From positions 22,340,359 through 22,404,358 of the forward strand of contig OZ038322.1 in assembly GCA_964035795.1 (NCBI GenBank): a DNA stretch of 64,000 bases, given 5' to 3'. Under the pieces are notes generated by a model. The model had not been told where the DNA came from. It searched no databases and saw nothing but the letters and a program-made list of their open reading frames with translations. Position 1 is the first letter of the stretch. Every line of letters begins with the position of its first letter. The position numbers and the translations under genes are program-made. Source of the DNA: Pterobdella sp. o SKG-2022. Taxonomy: Eukaryota; Annelida; Clitellata; Hirudinida; Piscicolidae. Of this stretch, positions 27,479 through 40,441 are shown piece by piece.

Positions 27479-30400
27479 CTATATAGATAGATAGAAACAT
27501 ATAAAAAATTAAGTCAGATTAACACACAGCTTATAGAAAGAATGAAGCCAGCTTTGAATACACAGTACTTACCAATGTGTTTGCTTTTCCTTCTCAACCG
27601 CTCTTCAGACGTTTCTTTGGTGCAGTATATCTTTTAGTAGAATTGATTTATTTCAATATTTATGCCATTTGAAATGATTTATTCTCCATATAAAGTGTTT
27701 TAAATTTTTTTATAGAAATAAAGTATTATAATGGTTTTTTCAACAACTAATAAAGAGTTTAAATATAATTTCAGAACACTAGTAAGTTTATTAAGATACG
27801 AAGCTTTTCATTAACAACGTTGTTAACGAAAAGCTTCGTATCTTAAACCTACTAGTGTTTTGAAATTATATTCATTTTATGGTTTGGCTTTTGAAAAAAT
27901 AATTAATGAAGAGTTTAAAATGGAACTATAATAAAAATATTCATTTTTTTTACTTTTAATATTATATTTTCTTGTTATTTGAAGGTGATTGAGGAGGCAA
28001 AAGAAAGAGTTACACTAGAATCTTTCAAGTAAAACTATTTCACACTTAAAAACATTCAAACATTAAGTACATTTATAACTTTTCAAAGACATTTTAATGT
28101 ACTTATAAATAAAAATATGAGTAATATAAATAAGAAAAAATAAATTTATGCTATAATACATTGAATAATAATACACGAATGATAAAAAATTATATTCAAT
28201 TTAAAGAAAAAAACTAAGTTTTCACTTTTAATGATGCTTTTTTTCCACATGAAGTAGCGCCCTGTGAAACCAATCAATTGCGCAACTGAAACCCTAGTTA
28301 GGGGTGATCAAATTATAGACATATTTGAAAAAAATTAATAAGAATCAATGTATACAATGATATACAGAGGTGGAGAAGAATGCTGGATGTTGCTGATAGA
28401 CAAACTGAAGGTTCTGCTGCTCACTAACAAGAGCATTGCTATTGCTTGGATTCAAGTAAATAGAAACGATTCAATAAATTTTAATATAATAATACTTATA
28501 ATATTTCAAATTATATAACGCTAGTTCAGCTACCGAGAGTCTTGGGCTCATAATGAACTCTGGTTTAAAAAACATTCAAAAATTGTTAATTTTAAATCCA
28601 TTATTAGTGCAATGACCAAGATTATTTTGTTTTCAATATAAAACATAACAACACCAATATAAGTATACAATCAATTGATATACAATACAAAAGAATATCG
28701 AACGCAGCGGGAACGTGGGTGTGGTAGACTGGGTTGTGATGCTATTGTTACACACAGAAAATACCCATGACTTGAGGCTCAAAGTGGAAAAGCTTGCCAT
28801 GTCTGTGGCTCCACGGCTTGATGTCTCATTCATTGCATCTTTCTTCCAGTTTTTTCCCAGGGTTGTGTTCAATACTGATAATTTACGATAGTTTAATTTA
28901 ATGAATTAGCTGCGTTCATAATGATGGTAATGTGTTTAGAAATGTTTTCAATTAGTTTCAATTTAACATTTAACATGTATGATGATAAAAAGTGTAATGT
29001 TCACATAATTAAAAAATTAAATGAGTTATGATTAATGAGAAAAATATTATATAGCTAGAAGTTTATTAGAAAGATGAATAAGTAGATAAATTGATAAGTT
29101 ACATTAAACTAGTGCAACTCCCACAGATATTTGAGAGTTTGTTCACTGGCCTCACAAGGTTTGCTTATATGTGGATGAAGAAACACCAAAAACTATCAGA
29201 ATGCCTCTATGTCAACGCCTTCACCCACCTTTCATGCTATTTCAAGCAGGTTTCTGCCTTCATATTATGACTCATTCCCGTCATTTATTTAAAACATGGT
29301 TACCAACAAAAATATATATATATATAGTGTCAATATTTAATAAATAAATGACACTTATAGTGACAGCCATAATTCAGCTAGACCACTTTAGTAGTATAGT
29401 GACTAAAAGAACATAATAATACTGCATGGAACCTACCAGGAGATTGTGGCAGAGTTGGTGGGGCAGGTTTGTGGGGGTTGTCATTGTGACCAGGCCCTCA
29501 ACACCCTACTGCACCTCACACTACATCACACTTCTTCTGTCAACCCCTATGCTTCGTTTCTGAACGTTCGTCGGTTAATACGTTCAATGTAGGAATAAAT
29601 TTATATAATTCTTTATTAATCGGTGGAATAATATAATTTTTTAAAATGCCTATACAAAATCACTACATTAGTTAAATCTTATCTTGAAATTATTTCAAAT
29701 TGATTTTTCAGGCTGTTTCATCATTTTATAAGAAAAAAATTAATTAAGTTCCAGTTCCAATTACGAGAATTGGCAGATCTTATCTACCACGATGGTTTTA
29801 ATAAACATGCAGGCGATGCTGGACAGTGTGGAAAGGTTGAGTGTTGAACAAGTGAAGAACCTCTACCAAATCTTATCCATGTATTTGTTGTTAATATCTT
29901 ATTGTTAGGTAGACTTTAAACCTTGATCTGCTAATTCCACTGTCATTGTTTTTTACGCTGTTTAATTTTATTAGTTTTTGTTTTTACTACTATTACTGCT
30001 ACCAATCATAGTAATAATAATAATGCACCTATATATGATTAATAATGAAAAGATTTTAAACATTACCACAGTCTCACCTTCAGCACTACATCGAAAAATT
30101 CTGCAAAGCAGGTGACAGGGGCTTATTTTTTATAATTTCATTGTTTCTTTTGTTATATGTTTTTATTATCAAATTATATATATGATTATGACGAGATTAA
30201 TTTGAAGTTTTAAAAAATAAAATATCAATAATGATATAACCTGTTTTGTCCAGTTTATTCTAATAATATTTATTAAAATTAACCATGTTATTTTTCTATT
30301 AATAAATTTGCTTTTACAATTCTCATGCTAGGATGGCTTCTTTATCCTCATCAAAAAGCAGCTGTCTTCAGGCATTCTGAAGTATGTTCTTCATTGGTCT

Positions 30401-33400
30401 TCAGTTTTTGTGGTTTTGGCTTATAGATTGATTAAAATAAATTAATAATATTTATAATAAGTTAATACTAATTTTCCTGAATAATAATGCAATCAACGAT
30501 TAAAATATATGAATTACCATAAGAATAAGTAAATGTTTATAATACAAATGATAATAAATGCTACTAGATACCAGCAGCTGGGGATAGTTGGGGGACTGAT
30601 GAGTCTGAAGAGCTTATCATTGCAAACGTTTGTCATTAAGGGTATTATATAGATCTATTAGGTGTTGTGATTATAGTTTTTTAAAGTCTAAAATAAATAT
30701 TCACCACGAAAAAAACTTCAAACAACGTGAAGTTCAAAATAGTATTTTTTAGAAGACCTAGTTTAGAACAATTTTTGCTAATTATGTACTTGTGATGAAG
30801 CCACATTACAAATCATGAAGTATACATCAGTAAAGAGATCATTAGAACTCATTTATAAACACTTGATTCAAGTGCATTTTCTATATATAAAAAGCTTTGA
30901 ATCATTAACAGTACGCAAACACTACAGAGATGACGCTAAAAAGACCTTGAAGCAATCAATTGACATAATCACTATGTTGGAAGAGAGCGCCACCAAGAAA
31001 ACACCCTTGTTGGCCTTTTATTACGAGGAGTTGGCTACTCTCAGCAGAAGTTTTTCTCAAGATTTACAGGTTCAATTTTTATGAAACTTAGTTATATTAT
31101 ACTTTTCATATAAATAAATTATGTACGGTTTTTAAAAGTTATATAAATAAATAAATATAAATATATGGCTTTGATAAACTAGTCTTTTCTTGAATTTACG
31201 GCACTTTTCTTATTAAAATCACACTAAATATAACGCCATAAAAAATTTTATGACTTAATCTTCCAAATTCGCTCGACACAACAAACCATTATGGAATGGA
31301 AAACTACAGGAGTGGTTGTTGAACAAAGTGATGGAAAACTTCCAAAACAACTATGTGTTGGACGTGCCTACAGAGGATGGCCAGTCAAGCAGCAAGAATG
31401 ACACATGCATACAACACTGTTTGGACGATGAGGCTGAAATTGCTGTTAATTTGGTCTTCAACGAGCATTCCCCTGTCTGGTCTGTGGTCCTTTTGGCAAC
31501 TGTATCATGATTTTAACAACTGTATTGTTAATTTTTGAAGGATTCTTTTATAAGCATATAATTGGTATTCAAATATATATATAACGTTCAATAATAATAA
31601 TAATAATAACTACAGTTGCTCAGTAATATGCCTGAATTCATGTTTTCGTCTGTTGCACACCCTTCATAACTGTTGCCATGATGATATCGCTGATATTGAG
31701 GCTTTGTTGGGTATGTATTGTTTAATAAAAGATGGATAATTAGATAAATAGATAGATTGTCCAACCCATGCTAGCATTAAAACGAACGCAAAACGATTAT
31801 GATTAGTTAGATCTATACTTGAATTTTTTTTTTAATTTAAATGAATATGATCGTTCTCATGACAGGGTGTGGAGTGAAAACTGTGGGTACAAATTCAGAC
31901 AAGCAAACCCTTATAACCTCTACTCTTCTCAAAATAAACTTCTTCAGAGAGGTTTGTGTGAAGTTCGTCTTCATAATACATTCGCTATCAAGTTGTGTTG
32001 AAGTATTTTTAAATCAATATTTATCTGTAATGTTTCGTTATTAAGTAAAATTTAATTGAAAATATATCAGTCTTTAGGAGATAAAGATAAAATTTGTATA
32101 GTTTAATTCGACATTCTGCAGACAACAAATGAATGTAAATTTATACTAAAATCTAAGTTATTCTAATTGATTTTGGCTATACAAGCGCCTCTGCAGCTAA
32201 CCTAGTTTGCAAACTGTGCGCCTTAAAAATGAATGATAATGGTGAACCTTAGTTTTTACTAAAAACTTACAAGCAAGTATGTGGTTCATTAAATCTCTTT
32301 AAATTGAGACTTCGTTTGTGTAATTGATATGTCTCACATGGCTCTACTCCATGTGAATTTGTAGTTGAACTCGTTCATATTATTATTACGTAATCACGCT
32401 ACATGGTATCAAACAGTTGTTGAACGCGTTTGGCAAGGAGGCTGATAGCAGGGTGGTGTCTCGACTGCAGGATGTGGTGGAAATGCAGGAAGCTGTACTG
32501 CAACTCATCACTGGTTGGTCTCTTGTCGTTTGACCTATTTAATGTTTCTTATTTAAATAATTCAACCATGGTTGCATAACGTTCAAGTAAATAAACCAAT
32601 AAAGTAGAACTACCTGGTTATATTGATTGAGCTTTATAGGCGTTGAATTCAGCATGGCTTCATTGCTATACGGTTTATACAGATATATATAGATACATAA
32701 ATATGTATTAGGTTGGTAGAAAATGCTAATCCGTCTTTTGGTTCGTCTGTCACTGGCTTTGTTGTATAAGTTTTGATTTTCAAATATTCTGTTTGAAGTT
32801 TTTGTTATTATATTATAAAATTTTTTTGTATCAGTTTGTAATAGAAATTCTATTATTTTACCAAATACAGAATACCCGGAGTACAAACCACTAGGGTTGA
32901 CGAGGGCCAGTGTGGTGGAGGGTGATCAGGTGTTTGTGTTGCATGAGGTCAAAAAGAAGAAGAAACGAAGGTGCTTTCAATAACCATAATTTCCAATAAT
33001 AAAAAAATAATCTTTTCTAAATTTTTCATTGATTTGTTAGTTTAATTATCAAAATTTTTATTTATTTTGTCTATATTTACAAAAAAAAAAATGTTAGTAG
33101 ATAAATAGTAAGTTAATTTCCCAAAGAAAAGCGACCAAATCAAAAGGCGGTAAACAGAAAAAAAGTGTTGAAGAAGACGACGAAGATGTTGAAGATAATG
33201 AAGATGATGATGGTGATTCTACTAGAGTGGTACGAGTGATAGATTCTTGCATTTGATTAACTCTGCAACAAATGAATTAATCCCCATACAAAGGATGATA
33301 TACTGTGATGTTTCAATGATTTTTGTTATAAAATAAAGTTTTTTAAAGTTATGACTAATATATATAACAGATGTTTTGATTAGTATTCTAAAATCCGCAA

Positions 33401-36400
33401 TATCATTCCAGGTATTAGAGAAAAAAGACATCAAATTATCTGTATTATTGAGGTTCTTTGCATATATTACTACTATAAATCCCACATAGTGTTATGAAAA
33501 TGTAGAACTGAAGCTAGTTTTTTAATAACGGACTCAGTTCCAATTTAGTTCTGCATGTTCAACATCATAAAACGTTAAATGAATAATAATAATAAAAATA
33601 ATAATAATAATGGTGGTGTATTAGACGTTAGCTTTAAAATTGCATTTATTTTTCGATATACCCAGAGCCCTGGATGAATGTGTGGTGCGTATGTTGTCAT
33701 ACTGCTCTCTTGATTCTGCTGAAGATATGGTTCGATGCCTTTTTTTATTTGCTAATCTTTTATTGATAATTTTGTTTATAATAAATGATTTATTAATAAC
33801 CTATTAATTAATATTCAATGTTTTTAATTAACAATTAGTTAAAACTAGTTTTCTATTTTTAATTATTTGTATTCATTATAATATTTTTTACAATACATTA
33901 ACAGCACAAAGTTAGCATCAGATGCTTGCATTTGTTGCTCAAGGAGTTGAATACCACTGCTGCCTCTCCAGATGTTTGTTCAAAGTGCTTAAGTTGTAGA
34001 TAAATGAGTAGATAGCTGGATGGATGGATGGATAGATAGATAGATAGATATGAAAATAGCTATTTAAATGTTACAGAAGGAAGATTTGATTGATTTGCTT
34101 GAGCATTTGTGTAGATTGGCGAAACAAGTGGTTACAGTGTTACAGGTTGTAATTTTACATACACATTGTACTATTTAGTTTTCACGTTTGCATTCATTAT
34201 ATTATATGATGATGATGATGAGGATGAAATATTCACAATTGGTACTTGTATCACTACAATTTGGTATATCACCCATATGATAAATTCCTTCATGAAAAAT
34301 AATGAAAACATAAATATACAGTGCCAAGATAAACACTAAGGCAGCCAGAGACTTTACGCAGATCTAGGATATAATGCATTTTCCACACGAAATATCTACA
34401 GCCATCAATTAACACAGCATAACTCACCCACCAGGACACTTCATGTGACAGCATGGATGACATGGAAAACTGGAAGGTCGCTTCTGACTGCTTCATCCTC
34501 ATCATCAACACTGTATCCTTGTTCATTCGGTAGCCTTATTGCTTTCTATATCGGATCATCATATTGTTTTCCTATAGTCAGCTTTTCCCCTTTTCCAAAT
34601 ATGAGAATGGAATGAAATAATATATATAGAAATAAACCATAGTTGGTTACGTATAAAAAAAGAGTGAATTATAATTTTTTTTCAAATATTATCTAGAATA
34701 ATATCAATAAAAATCATCATAATTATAATAAAATTTTTATGTTATAAAATACTACGATAGTGTCATTGCATCATATAAGGGTGTTTGATGCATACTAGCT
34801 ACATACATCAGTAGTTTTTTCATGTCTAATATAAAGTTAATTGGCTCAAAACACTGTTTTAACATTATTCTATGTCACAAAGCTTCTCAAGTGATATCCA
34901 ATATTTGGTACTATCTCATTACAGCAAAGAAGGCAAAGAAAAGGCTACACAGAATATGAAATTGAAATGGTTAGGCCTATCAATATCTCCACACACTCAA
35001 CACAAAAAGTGTATGCTATAGAATGAAACTTTTATGTTTTATTAGATATAACTATGTGCAAAAAAAATTCCCATACAACCAGTCACAGTACAATCCACAC
35101 ATAATTCTTCTCCCCATTACCCTACCTTTATTCACAGTGACTCCTATGACTTCTTCAACAAACTGGCTATTGACCTTTTTGCATTACAATCATCAACATC
35201 ATCATTCTCCATACAAATGCCTGTGGACATGATGACTTTGCTGAGCCTCCTTGACTCTCCAACGACATCTCCCGATACTTGTACGTTGTTTTATTGTTGA
35301 AACCGTTCTGTTGTACTGAAATCATACATGTTTATATGAATATATTTATGCAGCATTATAAGCTAATACGATTCATTTTAATCATACCGTAGTTAGGTGT
35401 AATTCATTATTTTTTTTATTGTGTTGTATTGATTATCTTTTCTGGTTTTAACTCTTGTTTTAATGTATTGTAACCGATTGTCTTTTTAGGTGCCGGATTT
35501 ATTGTATAAAATATTGTAACTTGTATTGAAAAAAAAATATATATAATATATTAAATCGTTTTTCTAAAGTGGATATTTGTAACTTGAATTAAACTATTTT
35601 CTATCTAAAAATTTTCGTAAATCATCTCACAACGAATAAAAGACCCAGTTGAAATTTTTGTTTGGAAACAGTAGCAAACTTCATGTTATCCATCATCATC
35701 ACCATCATCTATTATCGTTTTATTAACCCCATTTAACCATAATGATATCCATACTATAAAACTCAAGGCGATATGGCCATGTCATGCTTAAGACATTCTT
35801 GGACTGATGATAATGAGAAAGTGACAAAGGATTCTATTCCTAAGCTCTTGTGGTTAGTGGTTGGAAATGATGATGATTGGAAAATTAATTTGTATGCATT
35901 AAAAAAATAGAGATAAGTTTAATATTATTATGAGAAATTTAATAATGTATTTCGAAATTATTAAATGCTAGATATTACGATCATGGTCTTTCATACCCTC
36001 AATACAGCTTGGCTGGAGTTAAATCAATGAATGAGCTGATCGAAGAGATGAGGGTGGATCTACAAGACACATCACTGCCCACGCTTAATAGGTGCTTTAA
36101 TAATAACTCATATAATTAAAAGTTAAAATGATAATAATGAAAAATATAAAATGATATTAGAAATATTATTCTTAGTAGTTTAAAAAATCTATAGTATTTT
36201 TGAATCTTATAACTTTTTGATTGATAGATTGCACTGATAGCTTGATGAATGAATTTGATTTATTAATGTATTCATTATAGCTTATAATGGAAATACAGTA
36301 CCAATAAATTATTGTTATGCTTATACAAGTTTCATATAGGAGCTCAAACAAAAGCCAATACAAATCTACAGAACAACTTGGACTATATTTTACAAGGGAT

Positions 36401-39400
36401 TACTTCAAGATGTTGTCAAGTTAACTAAGGCTATCACCCCGCAAACTCCCTCTCTTGTGCGTGTTATTTCATTATTATTATTATTATTCTTATTATTACA
36501 AGTTTATATTTTTGTTTAGCTCTCTGTTGAACATTTTGGTTACCTAACAAAAATCCCAGTGAAGAATGACTTAATGGTCGACTTACGTATTCATTGATAA
36601 AGACTTAATCACAATATTATTATTTTTTCATTTTTCTCTTCTCATTTTCATCACTTACGTATTATATCAAAATATGACCTATGGAACAGCTATCTCGTAG
36701 TTATCTGTATTATCATTACTGCTCACCTCATGTATGTTATAATGTGTCCTAAACACAAAGGAATCTCTGGAGAGGTGGAACGAACTGGTTGGATACTTTC
36801 ACGACCTTATTCTTCTTCTGAAGGTTCAAATCACGTTTTTGTAGACTTCCAGTGTCATCTTGTTATTTACATAAACCAAATAATCAAGTATACATATTTA
36901 TTGCTGTTGATGCTTCATCCTTGGTTGACGAAAAACATGTTTAAAAAATAATATTATTGAGTTTATTGGGTTTTATCAGCCCATAATAAATGCGCTAGAA
37001 ACAGCATAATGATTAAAAAAAGTACTCGTTATTTAATATACGAAAAGCTTTGTGGCTATTTTGTTTTTCTAGTACACTGAACTTATTTGGAAACTATTTT
37101 CATTTGCCATGGCCTGTGAACTTCTAACGTTGGCACCTCCGTAATCTTATTCTTTGGTTTATAGCGCTGTATATTTTTTCTTTTATTTTCTCATGATTAT
37201 TAATTGCTCAATCTTTTTTGTTTGTAACAGAAACAGCATAACAACTCTAATCTTGGCTCAGCTCTTAAGGTAAAACTCTTACTTTTAAACAGAATAATAA
37301 TAAAAAAAATGAGTAATAATATTTTTTTGATTTTATTTGAACCTCACTTATTTAATTTAATGTTGAATATAAAAAAAGATCACTTATATGTTGTTTTCCA
37401 TGGCAAATCACATTGCGGAACAGTTGACCCAACACAAGATTTCACCTGAAAACTTTAGATATGCTCTACCAACTGAGCTATAAGGGTCAACAAAATATAC
37501 AATTAGTTTACTGGTTTATAAGTTATATCCATATGCATGCACAGTTTGGTCAGCAGTTCATTAGTGAGTTTTTGAAGCACTGCATGCCCCTGATCGATCA
37601 ACTGCTTACCTCCCACAAGCAACAGGTCTTAAACAATTTATTACTTTAACAAAATAATAATACTAATAAAAATAATAATAATAGTCATGACCCTCTACTG
37701 AGGTTATTGACTTATTAATTGAAAGACTATGATGATGATAGCTTTTATTTATGAGACATTTAATCTATGATGAACTTATTAGTTTTACTACTATCACTAT
37801 TACTTATTTTAGTATCAACATTACTGCAGGTGCAAGCTATATTGAAATCCTTACAGCCTGCCACCAGGGTTCTGCAACACTTGTGCACTCATACCAAGGT
37901 TTACCATTTGTATATTTTTTATTTCAATGCTGATATTTCCAGTAAATCAATCGATTAATATTTAACAAAAGTATTTATTTTTTTTCTCGATGTCGTTTTA
38001 TGTTAGTGAAGTTTTGTTCTACAGCAAAGTTTCATTTTCTCCCATAAAGTTATTAGATTTTTGTATCACATAATCACGTCCATATTAGATAGAGAAACAG
38101 ACAGCCCTAACCCAACGTGTGCCTGCAATGAAGAAGGTTCTAGAGGCTTTCGTGCAACGAGTTAAACAGACCCTCCGTCTCAACTGTTGTCTCAATGCTT
38201 TTTGGCTTGGCAATCTCAAACATCGTAATCTCAAGGTGAGTTTGAGATTTATTCACGCTAACTAACACTAAGTTTCACAATATAAATAATTTATGACGTA
38301 GATTTAATTTATATATTTATATCATTTTTTTAGTTATATATTTTCATTTATTTGTTTATTTACACGTGTATATATATATTTTTTTCTTTGCTTCTCATAT
38401 GTAGTGTCTTTTTTTTTATAATTTAAATTCATAACTTTTTTTTAATAAGCTAATTAAATATCATAGTAGAATCTTATTGTTCGTTTTGAAGTTCTAAAAG
38501 CATAATGGTCTTTTGGACAGGGTGATGAAATACTCTCACAAGCCCCTACAAAGATGGCTGATGATGATGAAGACGTAGAGGAAGAAGATGACGAAAATAA
38601 CGACAAGGAAAATGAAGAAATTGATAAAAATAAAGTAAGAAATTACGAAAGTGATAGAAGTGATGACGAAAGTGAAGTTGCTCAAGATGAGGATAGTGCC
38701 GATGTTGACTATTTGTTTAAGGTTTGCATCAAATGTTAATTAGTTTAAAAATTTTAATTGTTCAATTTCTAGAGACATCTTAATGTATTTTAAATATTTA
38801 ATTTATCGAAACTTTTACTTCAAAAATATGGGGTTTTTTAAATACATTTATTCAAAGCTATAATGTTTCATAAGTAAAAAAAATGAAAGTAAGAAAGTAA
38901 AAAAATATAATAATAAATAATAATATAATTTACGAGGTTATTATAGTGATGTTTAAACCAGAGAGTTTCAAGATCAAAATAATATAACAAAAGTTTTGCT
39001 TTATAATAAAGCTAAACCTATCGAAACTAAATTTTTATAAGGCTGGAATTATTCAAGATTATAGTTTTTTTGCTTCAAATGAATTGAAAAATTTCTTCTT
39101 TTTGACGCCAAAGTTTCGAAAAATTGTATAATTCTGGTGTAATCTAATTCTTCAAAGACATCATATTTTGTCAATTGTTTTTAAAAATAACTTCAAAAAA
39201 AGAGGCAACTAAAATTTTCGACAAATGGTGATTGATTTTATTTTTTCAATTTGGTGTTTTTTTTTGTAAGTTTTGGTTTAATATTATATTTTAACTAATT
39301 TTGATTTTTCTAGGAAAGTAGCGATTCAGAAAACAATGAAGAGCAAGACAAACAGAAAACAAAAAGACCTTCTGTTGATAATACTGTTATGAGTCTGGCT

Positions 39401-39406
39401 TTTTGA
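25355..39406 (+). CDS. FANCD2: Fanconi anemia group D2 protein homologue (FANCD2)
   Basis: Helical-repeat DNA clamp that, with FANCI, is monoubiquitinated and directs interstrand crosslink repair in the nucleus. About 41 small exons give roughly 1,270 residues (human about 1,450); phases agree at nearly all junctions. Exons include 25355-25406, 26016-26122, 27017-27189, 28694-28861, 29127-29249, 29440-29565, 30332-30381, 30928-31069, 31310-31479, 32417-32513, 34435-34529, 35138-35280, 38089-38235, 38521-38721 and 39314-39406. The modified-lysine block (human IRKQLSS) is ILIKKQLSSGILKY, Lys codon 30356-30358. Other matches: EFLKHCMPLIDQLL and LNAFWLGNLKHRNLKGDEIL. The basic N-terminus (MAPSTKKRKTK) and long acidic C-terminus are family features. 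Boundaries near 33663 and 37379-37545 are uncertain. Confidence 0.93.
25744..25921 (+). mobile_element. tRNA-Ile-like SINE, copy 1 (FANCD2 intron 3)
   Basis: A tRNA-derived head (25744-25816) folds into a cloverleaf: acceptor stem CGGCCC/GGGCCG, D-arm GCTCAATGGTTGAGC, anticodon arm TTAGA-CTAATTA-TCTAA (anticodon AAT, Ile-type), T-arm with B box GGTTCAATCCC. A box is TAGCTCAATGG. A tRNA-unrelated body follows (CTGTTCCACAGTGTG ... GTAGCAAGCGGTTTG ... AAGCGCTTTATAAAT), ending in ATTACATTACATT units. The head, body and short-repeat tail are the three parts of a SINE transcribed by RNA polymerase III and moved by a partner LINE. A second copy lies at 63130-63305. Confidence 0.9.
27413..27497. repeat. 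(GATA)n microsatellite with internal duplication
   Basis: Two GATA/TAGA runs separated by the repeated interruption AACTATATAGATAGATAG, within a FANCD2 intron. Confidence 0.9.
27764..27870. mobile_element. Foldback element, family A, complete palindrome (FANCD2 intron)
   Basis: About 107 bp inverted repeat centred on CAACG|TTGTTAACG. Arms read ATAATTTCAGAACACTAGTA ... AAGATACGAAGCTTTTC and the reverse complement, with only a few mismatches and no real spacer. The 55079-55165 copy repeats one arm plus its flank (AAAAGCCAAACC), so the element extends to about 27890. Confidence 0.75.
31757..31804 (-). repeat. Second copy of the CCATGCTAGCATGG dispersed element (reverse orientation)
   Basis: Reverse complement reads CGTTTTGCGTTCGTTTTAATG then CTAGCATGGGTTGGACA; compared with 22836-22903 the left half of the palindrome has changed (AATGCTAGCATGG). 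It is in a FANCD2 intron. Confidence 0.6.
34015..34051. repeat. (GGAT)n/(GATA)n microsatellite
   Basis: Short GGAT run changing into GATA, just upstream of the FANCD2 exon at 34077. Confidence 0.7.
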
Positions 39407-40441
39407 ATAACTAAGATTTTTGATAACTTTCCATACTCTGTTCATTTTTCACACTTTCATTCAAATTAAAATGTCATAATATTCTATTTTCAAACGCCAT
39501 GAAAAATTCTAACTTCGTTTTTTTCCCGGTTAGCGTAAGGCTTAAAAACACAAACATCAGGGGTTTTTTGGTAGCAACTAGTTTTAGCCGTTTATAAACT
39601 TCAAAAAATATTATAAAAACCAGCAAAAAAAGTCAAAAAATCCAGGTCTACAAAAGGTAAATTGGTTCTTCACTAGGGAACAAATCTAAATCAACATCTT
39701 TGTATTCAATTGACCCAAAATAAGTTTTGATGTGTCTTCAGAAAAACTGGTTTTTGTAGGTGAAAAACTTCAAACATAGAAAAAGTTTTATAAAGACGCA
39801 AAGCATCTTCAATTTACTCATTTGGGTGGATTAAATCGAATTAACCCAATAGACCATACACAGATATGTCAGCCTTATTGGTCGGTGCTTCTGGGGTTAA
39901 CTCTCTGGCGCCAAAAAAACTGCAAAACAACTTCAGATAAAATTGTCTGATTTCGTGATCATCGTCGTGATAAATGATTGAGTAAAAGCTAGCGAAAATT
40001 TTATAAACTAAAAAACGAGTTTTATTGAAATTGCATGAAGCTGTTAAAATTTTCAAGATAATTTCGTTTTTTTATTCTTTCTACCCTAGTTTATTCATGA
40101 ATGATGGGTACAAAGTGACTTGAAAGAAGTATTTCACAAGTTGAACAGATGGTGTTTCTATGCATATAATAAAATCTCATATTGACCGTTTGTTATATAG
40201 ATTAATCTATATTTACCTTTGCTTTTAAACAACTAAACAGTCTGTAGCATTTTTGGTTTGAAATAACTGCTGACCTTCGGTAAGTTTTAAATTTGTAAAG
40301 CAATAATTATTTATTTTGTTTAAATTTTTTTTTCGGAAAGTATATGAAACGTTTATTATCTCAAAAAATTTATCAGCCATGAGGATAAAATTTTAATAAA
40401 TATAATTATTAATTTTATTTAATGTTTCTTAGTATGCTGAA
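39407..40441. other. Intergenic region between FANCD2 and SEPHS2
   Basis: About 1 kb with no recognised gene. It must hold the FANCD2 3' UTR and the SEPHS2 promoter. No TATA box or clear polyadenylation signal stands out. An acceptor-like TTTCTTAG just before the SEPHS2 ATG suggests a 5' UTR intron. Confidence 0.4.

Noticed and set aside
25355..39406. MYBBP1A/POL5 or a polymerase accessory protein
   Set aside because: First impression from isolated helical exons; the ordered exons match FANCD2 from the N-terminus to the acidic tail, including the IKKQLSS block and the LGNLKHRNLKG block.
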